A DNA stretch of 64,000 nt from Brachybacterium subflavum. Its GTDB lineage: Bacteria > Actinomycetota > Actinomycetes > Actinomycetales > Dermabacteraceae. Under the pieces are notes generated by a model that was not told the origin of the DNA, made no database searches, and saw nothing but the letters and a program-made list of their open reading frames with translations. Both the position numbers and the translations under genes were made by a program. Where the stretch lies: positions 62,001 through 126,000 of the forward strand of contig NZ_VIGP01000002.1 of the NCBI RefSeq assembly GCF_009299795.1. The letters run 5' to 3'. Below are positions 1-13,903 of the stretch, one piece after another; the first letter of the stretch is position 1; each line of letters starts with the position of its first letter.

Positions 1-1028
1 TGATCCTCATCGGCGACACCTTCGACGACGCCGCCGAGGCCGCGGCCGACGACGCCCGGCGCACGGGCGCCACCATGGTCCCGCCCTTCGACCACCCCCA
101 GATCATGGCGGGCCAGGGCACCGTCGCCCTCGAGGCGCTCACCGACATCCGCGAGGACCACGGCCAGGACATCTCCACGGTCGTGCTGCCCGTGGGCGGC
201 GGCGGGCTGCTGGGCGGATGCGGCACCTGGCTGCGGGAGCGCGAGCCCTCGGTGCGCGTGGTCGCGGTCGAGCCCGCGGGCGCGGTCTCGATGGCCGCGG
301 CCATGCGCCACGGCAGCCCCGTGACCCTCCACGATCTGGACCGCTTCGTCGACGGTGCGGCCGTGCGCCGCGTGGGCGCGGACACCCTGCGCGCGGCCCA
401 GGCCATCGGGCCGGACCTCGTCGCGGTGGACGAGGGAGCCGTGTGCACCGAGATGCTCGCGCTCTACCAGACCGACGGGATCATCGCCGAGCCCGCGGGC
501 GCCCTGGCCGCGGCGGCCGTGGCGACGGGACTCGTGCGGCCCGACGGCGCCGACGAGGCCGAGGCGATCGGCACCGAGGCGCAGCGGTCCGACACGCAGC
601 GGTCCGACCTGCAGAGGACCGACGCGCACCGGAACGCTTCAGCGGCGCACGACGCCCCGAGCGCGCAGGGCGACTCGGGCGACGGCATCCTGGTCGTCGT
701 CTCCGGAGGGAACAACGACGTCTCGCGCTACAACGAGGTCGTCGAGCGCTCCCTCGTCCACGAGGGCCTCAAGCACTACTTCCTGGTCACCTTCGCGCAG
801 GAGCCGGGAGCGCTGCGGCGCTTCCTGGACCAGGTGCTCGGGCAGGACGACGACATCGTCCTGTTCGACTACATCAAGCGCAACAACCGGGAGGAGGGGC
901 CCGCGCTCGTCGGGATCGAGCTCGGCGCGAAGGAGAACTTCGAGCCCCTGCTCTCGCGGATGGCCGCCTCGAACATGCAGATCGAGCGCATCGACCCCGA
1001 CGACCCGATCTACCGCTATCTCACCTGA
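1..1028 (+). CDS. ilvA: Threonine ammonia-lyase (threonine dehydratase), 3' part
   Basis: The gene enters from the left edge; its frame is open from base 3 and stops at 1026-1028. The protein part shown is the C-terminal half of a PLP-dependent threonine deaminase, which makes 2-oxobutyrate for isoleucine synthesis. Visible landmarks are PPFDHPQIMAGQGT, the PLP-phosphate glycine loop PVGGGGLLGG, the EPAGALA stretch, and a C-terminal ACT-like regulatory domain (HYFLVTFAQEPGALRRF to the end DPIYRYL). Between the catalytic part and the SGGNNDVSRYNEV segment there is an odd hydrophilic insert of about 40 residues rich in QRSD/QRTD repeats. The PLP lysine lies upstream of the window. ilvD, of the same pathway, is far away at 54984-56759, so the pathway is not one operon here. 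Confidence 0.93.
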   Translation, partial: ILIGDTFDDAAEAAADDARRTGATMVPPFDHPQIMAGQGTVALEALTDIREDHGQDISTVVLPVGGGGLLGGCGTWLREREPSVRVVAVEPAGAVSMAAAMRHGSPVTLHDLDRFVDGAAVRRVGADTLRAAQAIGPDLVAVDEGAVCTEMLALYQTDGIIAEPAGALAAAAVATGLVRPDGADEAEAIGTEAQRSDTQRSDLQRTDAHRNASAAHDAPSAQGDSGDGILVVVSGGNNDVSRYNEVVERSLVHEGLKHYFLVTFAQEPGALRRFLDQVLGQDDDIVLFDYIKRNNREEGPALVGIELGAKENFEPLLSRMAASNMQIERIDPDDPIYRYLT

Positions 1029-1080
1029 GACGCGGCGCCTCAGGCGCGGCACCTGAGGCGCGACCGGCCGCGCACGACGG

Positions 1081-1111
1081 AGGCCGCATCCCCGGAGCGG
1101 GGATGCGGCCT
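1081..1111. terminator. Bidirectional terminator between ilvA and galE
   Basis: A perfect 13-bp inverted repeat (1081-1093 with 1099-1111) with a 5-nt loop lies between the two converging stop codons. It is followed by TCGTTCGTCC, so there is only a weak T-run, as is usual in high-GC actinobacteria. Confidence 0.75.
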
Positions 1112-1164
1112 CGTTCGTCCGCGTGAGCGCCGACTCGGGCCTCCCGGGCCCAGCGCTCCCGGGC

Positions 1165-2166
<1,002 letters not shown>

Positions 2167-2172
2167 GGCACG

Positions 2173-2178
2173 AGCGTA
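2173..2178 (-). promoter_or_regulatory. Leaderless -10 box of galE
   Basis: TACGCT on the minus strand, 6 nt before the ATG. This places the transcription start at or next to the start codon. No clear -35 is seen. Confidence 0.55.
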
Positions 2179-2251
2179 ACCGGTGGTCCCGCGCCCGGAC
2201 GACGACGGCGCGCGGCGCACCGCCGTCCGGGGCGGAGCACCGCCGCCCTGG

Positions 2252-3874
<1,623 letters not shown>

Positions 3875-3951
3875 TCACGGCGCGCTCGCGGGGGTCTCGA
3901 GGCCCCGCCGCAGCACCTGCGCCCTTTCTTCACACGCCCGGCACGGCCCGA

Positions 3952-3982
3952 GGGACATGCCCGGAGGGGACATCCGTAGGAT
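3952..3982 (+). promoter_or_regulatory. Promoter of the LCP ligase, probably leaderless
   Basis: GGGACA (3952-3957) and TAGGAT (3977-3982) are separated by 19 nt. The TAGGAT box ends 7 nt before the ATG at 3990, so the transcript would begin at that codon. This supports ATG 3990 over the in-frame ATG at 3981, which lies inside the -10 region. Confidence 0.5.
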
Positions 3983-3989
3983 GTGCGCC

Positions 3990-6758
3990 ATGACGGACCA
4001 GACACCTGGTCGCCGTTCGCGTCGCCCTCATGTGGGTCGGCGCGCTGACGAGCAGACCGACAGCGGCCCCGCCCAGACCTCGGGCGCGGGCAGGGATCGT
4101 GAGCGCTCCGGCGGCTTCGACGCGAGCACAGCGCGCCGCTGGATCGGCCCCTCCTCCGCCGGATCGGCCGCCTCGGCGGGATCCGCGGGATCTGCTGCCT
4201 CTGCGGGATCCGCCGCACCTGCGGCGTCAGCGGCCTCGGCGAACACCGGCCCTGCCCCTGAGCCCTCCCCGTCGCGTGCATCCTCGCCCTCGACCCCTGC
4301 CCCGCCGCCCGGGGCCGCGCCCACCCCGGTCAGCGCCGCCTCGGCCGACGAGTCCGCGCCCCGTCCCCGCGGTCGCCGCGCCGGTCCCCCGCGGGACGAG
4401 AGCACCGAGATGGCGGCCGCCTCCTCCGCGCCGGTCGACGCCTCCACGCGTCCTCGCGCGCGCCGCGCCCGGCGCGAGTCGGACGAGGACATGGATGCAT
4501 GGTCGGCGGCGGACAGCCATGTGGTCTCGCGCCGCGAGCATCCCGCGGTACCCGCGGAGTCGGCTCAGTCCCGAGATCGTTCGCGCGGAGGCTCCGAGGA
4601 GCCACCCACCACCGTCCTCGAGCCCATGGAGCCGCCGCGCACCTCGGTGCGACTGGGAGCGAGTTCGTCGGTGACCGCGCTCGGACCGCGTGACGCCGAG
4701 GAGGAGTCGGCCGCGCCGGTCCCCGCAGACCGCGCCGAGCACGCGGACGACGCCGGCTCCGTGTCTAGTCCTGCCGGCTCCGCGTCGAGTCCTGGTGCCC
4801 GGCAGAGCCCGGCCCGGCAGAGCCCGGCCCGGCGGAGCCCGGCTCCGCAGAGCCCCGTCAGCGCCTCCTCCGCGGACTCCCCGAGCGCCGCCGGCCAGGA
4901 CGCGGACGACGACGCGCGCGGCGGCGCCCCCGCCGCCTCCACTGCCGCTGTCGGCACCGCAGCCGCGACGGGCTCCGCCGCGGCGCGCACCCGCGGGGAC
5001 GACGGCTCCCGCGTGCCCTCGAGCGACTCCGCGCACGGGAGCGCCGGTGCCGGCGGAGGTCCGGGGGTCGGCGGAGGCTCCGGTCCCGGCAACCCGCCGT
5101 CGGACGGCCCCGATCTGCCCGGCGACGACGGCCGCGACAGCGGCTCCGGCGACGGGCAGGGCCCGCGCGCCCGGGATCGCCGCACCGGCTCGCTCCCCCG
5201 CGCGGCAGGCTGGACCGTGCTCACCTCGTTCATCCCCGGCACCGGACTGCTCGCGACCCCGCTGCGCAGACTGGGCTGGGTGCTGCTGGGGATCGTCGTC
5301 CTCGTGGCGGTCGTCGCGGGCGTCTGGTACGCGACCGGTGATCCGCTGCTCACCCTGCTCAAGCTGCTGAGCAGCCGCAAGGTGCTCATCGGCCTGATGA
5401 TCGCGATCGGCGTCGTCGCACTGGTGTGGATCCTCCAGGTGGTCCTCTCGAACCTCGCGCACAACACCCGAGAGCGCCTGCATGGTCGCCGCCGCGCGGT
5501 CTCCCTGATCGTGGCCCTCGTCATGGTCATCGGCGTCGCGATCCCCTTCGCCCGCGCTGAGCAGTACGTGTACGCCGCGCAGGGTCTGCTGGGCAACCAG
5601 AGCGTGTTCCGCTCGGGAGGGGGCTCGGGCAAGCTCAGCTCGAGCGACCCCTGGAAGAACACCGAGCGCGTGAACATCATGCTGCTCGGCCAGGACGCCG
5701 GGGCCGACCGCACCGGCACCCGCCCGGACACGATCATGGTCGCCTCGATCGACACCAAGACCGGCCGCACGGCGCTCTTCTCGATCCCCCGCAACCTGCA
5801 GTACGTGCGCTTCCCCGAGGGGACCGTGGCGCAGAAGAAGTTCCCCGAGGGCTTCGACGCCTTCGGCAAGGGCCAGAACCTCATCAACGCGGTCTGGACC
5901 TGGGCCGACGACAACAAGGACCTGTTCCCGAACGACGACGACCCGGGCCTCACCGCGACCGAGTGGGCCGTGCAGGAGACGCTGGGTCTGGACATCGACT
6001 ACTACGCGATGGTCAACCTCCAGGGCTTCTCCGACCTCGTCGATGCCATCGGCGGCGTGGACCTGAACGTCGAGCGGAAGATCCCGATCGGCGGCGGCAC
6101 CAACCAGGCCACCGGTGGCAAGTACCCGATCACCGGGTACATCGACCCGGGCCAGCAGAAGCTCGACGGCGACAAGGCGCTGTGGTACGCGAGGTCCCGC
6201 GAGGGCTCGACGGACTTCAACCGCGTCTGCCGCCAGCAGCGCATGGTCCGCGCCGTGTCCGAGCAGGCGAACCCCACCAAGCTCGCCCTGAACTTCACGA
6301 AGCTCGTGGGCGTCGCCGGCTCGAACATCGAGACCGACGTCCCCAGCGACGACCTCGATGCCTTCGTGGACCTCGGCTGGAGGGTCAAGGACTCCGGGTT
6401 CTCCTCGTACCCGATCGTGCCCGGCGTGGACCTGCCGGACCGGCGCCACGACAGCTACTTCGAGGGCGGACACCCCGATTGGGACTACCTCCACAAGTGG
6501 GTGAAGGAGTCGATCGAGGACTCGATGGCGTCGGAGACCACGTCCGTCTCCGGCGGGGACAAGGACTCCTCGAAGGACGAGGACTCGAAGAAGTCCACGG
6601 CGCCCGAGACGACGACCGAGGCGCCGACCACCGAGGCAGAGTCCTCGGAGGCGTCCTCGGGCGACGCCTCGGAGGAGGCCGAGAAGCAGGCGGACGCCGA
6701 CCCGTTGGCCGCCTGCATGCCCGGCACCCAGGACCCCGACGCCCAGGCCGGCGACTGA
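3990..6758 (+). CDS. LytR-CpsA-Psr (LCP) family cell-wall glycopolymer ligase with a very long disordered N-terminus
   Basis: 922 residues, about twice the usual LCP length. Residues 1 to about 420 are low-complexity Ser/Ala/Pro/Arg/Asp sequence with short tandem repeats (for example GSA units near 55-80 and RQSPA units near 270-290). Three hydrophobic helices follow near 428-450, 465-486 and 506-525. The extracellular LCP domain runs from about 560 to 800, with NIMLLGQDAGADR, the RPDTIMVASID strand and a WYARSREGSTDFNRVCRQQR segment holding the conserved arginines. The C-terminal 120 residues are Ser/Thr/Glu/Asp-rich. LCP enzymes transfer undecaprenyl-linked polymers to peptidoglycan. The function is clear at family level; the substrate polymer is not. 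Three membrane helices rather than one is unusual for the family. Confidence 0.9.
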   Translation: MTDQTPGRRSRRPHVGRRADEQTDSGPAQTSGAGRDRERSGGFDASTARRWIGPSSAGSAASAGSAGSAASAGSAAPAASAASANTGPAPEPSPSRASSPSTPAPPPGAAPTPVSAASADESAPRPRGRRAGPPRDESTEMAAASSAPVDASTRPRARRARRESDEDMDAWSAADSHVVSRREHPAVPAESAQSRDRSRGGSEEPPTTVLEPMEPPRTSVRLGASSSVTALGPRDAEEESAAPVPADRAEHADDAGSVSSPAGSASSPGARQSPARQSPARRSPAPQSPVSASSADSPSAAGQDADDDARGGAPAASTAAVGTAAATGSAAARTRGDDGSRVPSSDSAHGSAGAGGGPGVGGGSGPGNPPSDGPDLPGDDGRDSGSGDGQGPRARDRRTGSLPRAAGWTVLTSFIPGTGLLATPLRRLGWVLLGIVVLVAVVAGVWYATGDPLLTLLKLLSSRKVLIGLMIAIGVVALVWILQVVLSNLAHNTRERLHGRRRAVSLIVALVMVIGVAIPFARAEQYVYAAQGLLGNQSVFRSGGGSGKLSSSDPWKNTERVNIMLLGQDAGADRTGTRPDTIMVASIDTKTGRTALFSIPRNLQYVRFPEGTVAQKKFPEGFDAFGKGQNLINAVWTWADDNKDLFPNDDDPGLTATEWAVQETLGLDIDYYAMVNLQGFSDLVDAIGGVDLNVERKIPIGGGTNQATGGKYPITGYIDPGQQKLDGDKALWYARSREGSTDFNRVCRQQRMVRAVSEQANPTKLALNFTKLVGVAGSNIETDVPSDDLDAFVDLGWRVKDSGFSSYPIVPGVDLPDRRHDSYFEGGHPDWDYLHKWVKESIEDSMASETTSVSGGDKDSSKDEDSKKSTAPETTTEAPTTEAESSEASSGDASEEAEKQADADPLAACMPGTQDPDAQAGD

Positions 6759-6779
6759 GCCGCTCCCGCAGCGTCCATC

Positions 6780-6827
6780 GCATGACGACGGCGCCGTCCC
6801 CGTCAGGGGGCGGCGCCGTCGTCATGC
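6780..6827. terminator. Strong bidirectional terminator between the LCP gene and mtr
   Basis: A perfect 17-bp inverted repeat (6780-6796 with 6811-6827) extended by a further 5 pairs around the loop GTCA gives a hairpin of about 22 bp. It sits between two convergent genes. Confidence 0.88.
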
Positions 6828-6898
6828 GGCGGGCCGACGCGGAGCGGGGCGCCGTGCGCGGCGGCGGGCACCGCCCGCCGCCCCACCGCACGGTGCGC

Positions 6899-8335
6899 TC
6901 AGTCGGTCAGCTGCAGCAGCGTGTTCTCGATGAGCTCGGGCATCGCGGGGTGGATCCAGTACTGGGTGCGGGCGAGCTCGGAGACCGTCTGCCCGGTGCT
7001 CATCGCCTGGATGATCAGCTGGATCAGGATCGTCGACTCGGGGCCGATGATGTGCGCGCCGAGGATCCTGCCCGTGCCGGCCTCCGCGAGGATCTTCGCG
7101 AAGCCGGTCGTGTCCTCGAGCGCCCAGCCGTAGGCGATCGAGGAGTAGTCCTGCACGGCGACGCGCACGTCGATCCCCTGCGCGCGGGCCTCCCGCTCGG
7201 TGAGGCCCACCATCGCGATCTGCGGATGCGTGAACACTCCCGCCGGGACCGGCATCGTGTCCGAGCGCTCGAGATCCTCCGGGTGCAGGACGTTGTGGCG
7301 CACCACGCGCAGCTGATGGTTCGCCACGTGCTTGAGCTGCACGGGATCGGAGAGGTCGCCGAAGGCCCAGACGCCCTCGAGCACCTGTCCGTCCTCGCCG
7401 AGGGCGCGCTGGAAGGGGTCCACGCGCACGCAGCCGTCGTCGGCCGCGGCGATGCCGCCCTCGGCGACATCGAGCAGATCGGAGTTCGGGCGGCGCCCGA
7501 CGGCCACGAGGATCTCGTCGGCCCTGATCTCGACCTCCTCCCCGCCGCCGTCCCCCGTCGCCGTCCCCTGCAGGACCACGCTGCCGTCGCCCTCACGGCG
7601 GACCGAGGTGGTGGTGACGTCCGTGTGCACGTCCCACTGCTCGCGGGCGAGCTCGGTGATGCGGGCGGAGACGTCGTCGTCCGCCGCGCGCAGCAGGCGG
7701 CCCGAGCGCGCGACGAGGCTGACGCGCACCCCGAGCCCGGAGAAGATGTGCGCCATCTCGAGCGCGATCACGCCCGAACCGAGGATCACGAGCGACGCGG
7801 GCAGCGCGTCGCTCCGCATGATGGTGTCGGAGGTCTGCGGGCGCGCGTCCGCCAGGCCCTCGATCGGGGGGATCGTGGGGCGCGAGCCGGCGCCCAGCAC
7901 GATCGTGTCCGCGGTGATCTCCTCGCTGCCGCCGTCGCGCAGGTCCACGTGCAGGGCCTTGGGTCCGGTGAAGCGGGCGGTGCCGCGCAGCAGGGTGAGG
8001 TTCGCGTTGTCCTCGTGGTCGCGCCGGTAGGCCTCGCCGCCCTCGACGATGGGGTCGATGCGGCCGAAGATGCGGTCGCGGATCGCGGGCCAGTCCACGC
8101 CGTCCAGGGTCTCGGAGACGCCGAAGCGGCCGGCGTCGGCCGGGGTCGCGGCGAGGTCGGCGGTGTGCACGAACATCTTGGTGGGGATGCAGCCGACGTT
8201 GAGGCACGTGCCGCCGAAGACCAGGTCGGGGCCGACGCCCTTGTCGATGTAGACGATGGAGCGTCCGGCGAACTCGGGGCCCGGGAAGGAGTTGCCGGAG
8301 CCTGAGCCGATGAGTGCGATGTCGTAATGGGTCAC
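6899..8335 (-). CDS. mtr: Mycothione reductase
   Basis: 478 residues. A flavoprotein disulfide reductase that uses NADPH to reduce mycothiol disulfide in the cytosol, keeping the actinobacterial thiol pool reduced. Residues 1-35 hold the FAD-binding motif (IGSGSGNSF). The redox-active pair is GGTCLNVGC at C44 and C49. A second dinucleotide site is VILGSGVIALEMAHIFSGLG. The C-terminal dimerisation domain has the catalytic HP motif (YWIHPAMPEL). The GTG start at 8335 is 6 nt after a TAGTCT -10 box (8342-8347, minus strand), a leaderless layout. Its presence marks a mycothiol-using host and fits the arsenate reductase at 62392. Confidence 0.93.
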   Translation of the reverse strand: MTHYDIALIGSGSGNSFPGPEFAGRSIVYIDKGVGPDLVFGGTCLNVGCIPTKMFVHTADLAATPADAGRFGVSETLDGVDWPAIRDRIFGRIDPIVEGGEAYRRDHEDNANLTLLRGTARFTGPKALHVDLRDGGSEEITADTIVLGAGSRPTIPPIEGLADARPQTSDTIMRSDALPASLVILGSGVIALEMAHIFSGLGVRVSLVARSGRLLRAADDDVSARITELAREQWDVHTDVTTTSVRREGDGSVVLQGTATGDGGGEEVEIRADEILVAVGRRPNSDLLDVAEGGIAAADDGCVRVDPFQRALGEDGQVLEGVWAFGDLSDPVQLKHVANHQLRVVRHNVLHPEDLERSDTMPVPAGVFTHPQIAMVGLTEREARAQGIDVRVAVQDYSSIAYGWALEDTTGFAKILAEAGTGRILGAHIIGPESTILIQLIIQAMSTGQTVSELARTQYWIHPAMPELIENTLLQLTD

Positions 8336-8375
8336 CGACGCAGACTACGCGGGCGCGCCCGGGCCCGAGGCGCGG

Positions 8376-8381
8376 GATACT
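8376..8381 (+). promoter_or_regulatory. Possible -10 box of the UvrA-like gene
   Basis: GATACT lies 31 nt before the ATG at 8413 in the 77-bp divergent gap with mtr. A separate Shine-Dalgarno GAAGGAG (8401-8407) precedes the start, so unlike mtr this gene would have a short 5' leader. No good -35 is seen. Confidence 0.35.
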
Positions 8382-8412
8382 CGGTCCAGCCCGCGCCGAC
8401 GAAGGAGCACCG

Positions 8413-10833
<2,421 letters not shown>

Positions 10834-10835
10834 CC

Positions 10836-11942
10836 ATGGACGACCTGCTGGGCACGCTCGAGGACGTCGACCGCTCCGACCCGGCACTGCGCGACTGGGT
10901 CGCCGAGCGGGTGCGGCGCCTGGAGGCCGACGACCGCCGCAGCGCCGACACCCACCTGCTCAAGCCCGACCTTCCCTCCGACTGGGGCATCGACCTCTAT
11001 CTCAAGGACGAGAGCACCCATCCCACGGGCAGTCTCAAGCACCGCCTGGCACGTTCCCTGTTCATGTACGCGCTGGTCAACGGGTGGCTGCGTCCGGGCA
11101 TGACCGTCATCGAGGCCTCCTCCGGGTCGACCGCCGTGAGCGAGGCGCACGTGGCGCGGATGCTCGGCGTGCCCTTCGTCGCGGTGATCCCCAGGGCGAC
11201 GAGCACCCGCAAGATCGCCCTCATCGAGGCGGAGGGCGCGCGCTGCCACATGGTCGAGCGGCCGGGCGAGATGGACGGCGCCGCCCGCGCCCTCGCTGCC
11301 GAGTGCGGGGGCCTGTTCATGGACCAGTTCACGTTCGCCGAGCGGGCGACGGACTGGCGCGGGCACAACTCGATCGCCCGCTCGATCTTCGAGCAGCTCG
11401 CCGAGGAGCCGCACCCGGTGCCGCGCTGGCTCGTGGTGGGCGCGGGCACCGGCGGGACGAGCGCGACCCTGGGCCGGTACGTGCGCTACCACCGCCTGCC
11501 CACCTCCCTCGCCGTCGCCGATGTGGAGGGCTCGGCCTTCTTCCCGGGATGGGAGAGCGGGGACCCGGCGAGCGCGCAGGGCGGCGGCTCGCGCATCGAG
11601 GGCATCGGCCGCCCGCGGATGGAGCCGAGCTTCGTGCCCGGGGTGGTCGACCGCATGATCCGCGTGCCCGACGCCGCCTCGGTCGCCGCGACCCGCTTCG
11701 CCTCCGAGCGGCTGGGCCGGCGCATCGGCCCCTCGACCGGCACCAACCTCGTGGCCGCGTCGCGGATCATCGCCGGGATGCGCGAGCGCGGCGAGAGCGG
11801 AAGCGTGGTGACGCTGCTGTGCGACGGCGGGGAGCGCTACGCGCACACCTACTTCGACGATGCGTGGGTCGGCGCGCAGGGCTGGGACCTCGACCCGTGG
11901 CTGCAGGAGCTCTCGCGCACCCTGCCGCTCGGCGAGCACTGA
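10836..11942 (+). CDS. PLP-dependent cysteine synthase-fold enzyme, Cds1-like L-cysteine desulfhydrase
   Basis: 368 residues, fold-type II PLP enzyme. The segments [24 protein letters not shown] (Schiff-base lysine at residue 68) and the phosphate loop [14 protein letters not shown] match the actinobacterial branch that includes Mycobacterium Cds1, which degrades L-cysteine to pyruvate, ammonia and sulfide. The substrate is an inference from that resemblance; a cysteine synthase or another beta-elimination role is possible. The ATG at 10836 is preceded by GGAGAAGGGG; an in-frame GTG at 10830 overlapping the upstream TGA is an alternative. It appears to form an operon with the UvrA2-like gene. 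Confidence 0.8.
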   Translation: MDDLLGTLEDVDRSDPALRDWVAERVRRLEADDRRSADTHLLKPDLPSDWGIDLYLKDESTHPTGSLKHRLARSLFMYALVNGWLRPGMTVIEASSGSTAVSEAHVARMLGVPFVAVIPRATSTRKIALIEAEGARCHMVERPGEMDGAARALAAECGGLFMDQFTFAERATDWRGHNSIARSIFEQLAEEPHPVPRWLVVGAGTGGTSATLGRYVRYHRLPTSLAVADVEGSAFFPGWESGDPASAQGGGSRIEGIGRPRMEPSFVPGVVDRMIRVPDAASVAATRFASERLGRRIGPSTGTNLVAASRIIAGMRERGESGSVVTLLCDGGERYAHTYFDDAWVGAQGWDLDPWLQELSRTLPLGEH

Positions 11943-11953
11943 GGGGCGGGTCG

Positions 11954-12012
11954 CGATCCGGGACGGTCCGCTCAGCGCGGGCCGATCCGGGATGGTCCAG
12001 CTCAGCGCGGCC
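11954..12012. repeat. Imperfect tandem duplication (29-30 bp units) at the 3' end of the marR gene
   Basis: Copy 1 at 11954-11982 and copy 2 at 11983-12012 share CGATCCGGGAYGGTCC followed by CTCAGCGCGG. The second copy contains the stop codon and last codons of the MarR gene, so the first looks like a duplicated gene end, with a duplicate TCA stop at about 11972. Confidence 0.75.
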
Positions 12013-12541
12013 CGATCCCCTCCCAGGAGGTGAGCAGGTCGACGGAGCGCTCGAGCGCCGCCCTGTCCTCGTCGTCGAGCGCGGGCAGACGCTCGCGCAG
12101 GACCTCGGCCCAGTGCAGGCGGATGCGGCGGCTGTCCTGCTCCGCGGCCTCCGTGAGGCGCAGGTGCACGAGGCGCGAATCCTCCGGGTCGCCCTCGCGC
12201 AGCACCAGCCCCTTGCTCGCCAGGCCGCGCAGCGCCGCACTCATGTTGCTGCGGTGCAGGCCCGTCGCCCGCGCGGTCTCACCGGAGGTGGTGCCGGGGT
12301 GGCGATGCACCCAGCGCATCACCGCGATCTCGGTGCCCGTCAGGGCGACGACTCCCGCGGACTGCACATCGGCGACCTGGAGCAGGCGAGCCAGCCCCAC
12401 CACGGCGTCGGCGAGGTCGAACAGGAGCGCGTCCTCGCCGTCCAGGCGCAGCGGCTCACCGGCACTGCTCCCCGCGGCGCCGTCGACCGGGACGGAGGCG
12501 GCAGCGCCGACATCCTCGGGATCAGCGGGTGCCGGGCTCAC
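12002..12541 (-). CDS. MarR-family transcriptional regulator
   Basis: 179 residues. A winged-helix region spans about residues 65-140: TEIAVMRWVHRHPGTTSGE, the recognition helix GLHRSNMSAALRGL, and the wing DPEDSRLVHLRLT with the usual D-x-R signature. The N-terminal 45 residues are Ala/Gly/Ser-rich and probably disordered. The GTG start at 12541 has a TAGGAT motif 4 nt upstream, slightly too close for a standard leaderless start. The gene lies between the Cds1-like gene and the tandem GNAT gene and has no obvious divergent target. The inducer is unknown. Confidence 0.85.
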   Translation of the reverse strand: MSPAPADPEDVGAAASVPVDGAAGSSAGEPLRLDGEDALLFDLADAVVGLARLLQVADVQSAGVVALTGTEIAVMRWVHRHPGTTSGETARATGLHRSNMSAALRGLASKGLVLREGDPEDSRLVHLRLTEAAEQDSRRIRLHWAEVLRERLPALDDEDRAALERSVDLLTSWEGIGPR

Positions 12542-12573
12542 ACGGGGATCCTAGTCCCCGCTCGCGAGGGCGC

Positions 12574-13665
12574 TCAGGGACGCAGACGCACGAAGGCCCG
12601 CAGCGGCGGGTCCGCATCGTGCGCCTCGGTCAGCCCCAGGGACTCGTAGAAGGCCCGCTGGCCCGGCTCGGCGTCGGTGAGCAGCACGTGCTGGCGCAGC
12701 GCCGCGAAGGGGGCGAGGGCGGCCCGCACGAGCTCGCGGCCGATGCCCTCGCGCCGGCTGGCCGGGTCCACGAGGACGTCCTGCAGGTAGGCGATGCTCG
12801 CGCCGTCACTGAGGACCCGCGCGAGACCGATCAGGCGCCCGTCGACGCGGGCCGTGACCACGCGCGTGCTGCCCGCGAGCGCGCGCCCCAGGATCGCGGG
12901 CTCGTCGGTGTAGGCGCTCCAGCCCACGGCGTCGTACAGCGTGAGCGCTTCGCCGAGTCCGGGCACACCGGCCTCGATGCGCATACCCGAGGCCGCGGCG
13001 CCGGGCGCATCCTCGGGGCCGTCGGCCCCAGCGCGCTCGTCGGTGCGGGGATCGATGAGCTGGAACAAGCGGCAGTCCGCCCAGCCCTCGCCCGCGATGC
13101 CCAGGCGCAGCATCCGCGGGGCGAAGCCGATCTCCTCGAAGCCGCACGCCCGCAGCACCGCGACGGAGGCGTCGTTGCCGACGGCGACCCCGGCCTCGAG
13201 CCGGTGCAGTCCCAGGCCCTCGAAGGCGACGTCCACCATCTGGCGCAGGGCGTGGGTGACGATGCCCCGGCCGGTCTCGGCCTCGTCGATCCAGTAGCCG
13301 ACGCTCGCCCACTGCGCCGGTCCCCGCACGATCTGCTGCAGGGTGATGCGGCCGACGAGCCGTCCCGGCGATCCGCCGCCGTCGTCGTCGAGAAGGATCA
13401 CCATCGGCACGCAGGTGCCGGCGTCGTACTGCGCCAGCAGCTGGGCGATCGAGGCGCGCTGGCCGGGCGGCGTCGCCCAGTCCTCCCCGCGCGCCGGGGC
13501 GCCCTGGAGCAGGTGGCGGCGGTTGCGGGCCTCGAGGCGGGCGAGGTCCTCGGCGTCCTCCAGCCGCAGCGCGCGCAGGCGCACCCGTGAGGACGGGATG
13601 CGGGAGGCGGGAGGACGCTTCCGCTCCCGCTCGCGCGGAGCGGTCCCGCTGCTCGAATCCGTCAT
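12574..13665 (-). CDS. Two-domain GNAT N-acetyltransferase
   Basis: 363 residues with two acetyltransferase domains in tandem. The N-terminal domain (about 25-210) is RimJ/RimL-like: RVRLRALRLEDAEDL, VGYWIDEAETGRGIVTHAL and the segment EAGVAVGNDASVAVLRACGFEEIG. The C-terminal domain (about 235-363) is a short GNAT: YLQDVLVDPASRREGIG as the acetyl-CoA loop and QRAFYESLGL. Such fusions are uncommon and the substrate is unknown. The ATG at 13665 is supported by GGGGAGA about 10 nt upstream. The gene runs divergently from the iron-uptake operon, with 238 bp between starts. Confidence 0.85.
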   Translation of the reverse strand: MTDSSSGTAPRERERKRPPASRIPSSRVRLRALRLEDAEDLARLEARNRRHLLQGAPARGEDWATPPGQRASIAQLLAQYDAGTCVPMVILLDDDGGGSPGRLVGRITLQQIVRGPAQWASVGYWIDEAETGRGIVTHALRQMVDVAFEGLGLHRLEAGVAVGNDASVAVLRACGFEEIGFAPRMLRLGIAGEGWADCRLFQLIDPRTDERAGADGPEDAPGAAASGMRIEAGVPGLGEALTLYDAVGWSAYTDEPAILGRALAGSTRVVTARVDGRLIGLARVLSDGASIAYLQDVLVDPASRREGIGRELVRAALAPFAALRQHVLLTDAEPGQRAFYESLGLTEAHDADPPLRAFVRLRP

Positions 13666-13778
13666 GGCCCCGTCTCCCCTCGTCCGGCCCTCGGCCGCGA
13701 TGCTCCCCATTGTGCCCGCGCCCCGGGGCCGCCGCCGGAGCGTGACCCACGCCCCATCCCTCGCAGTGGACGCACATG

Positions 13779-13797
13779 AAGGCAAGGCTTACCTTGA
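13779..13797. promoter_or_regulatory. DtxR/IdeR-type iron box in front of efeUOB
   Basis: AAGGCAAGGCTTACCTTGA contains a near-palindrome whose 15-bp core matches the DtxR consensus AGGTTAGSCTAACCT at 12 positions. A TACCTT -10 hexamer (13790-13795) lies inside it, so iron-loaded repressor would block the promoter. This fits derepression of ferrous-iron uptake under iron limitation. Confidence 0.7.
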
Positions 13798-13903
13798 GGG
13801 AACAGATGTCCGTCCTCTCCTCATGATCGTCTCCCACGCCCCGCCCCACTCGGCCGCCTCGGCCACGAGGCGGCCGGACGCGGCCGACGGGCCCGGAGGC
13901 CCC

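Noticed and set aside
4227..6494. 755-codon open frame on the minus strand opposite the LCP gene
   Set aside because: It is antisense to a clear gene, has no family resemblance, and arises from third-position GC bias.
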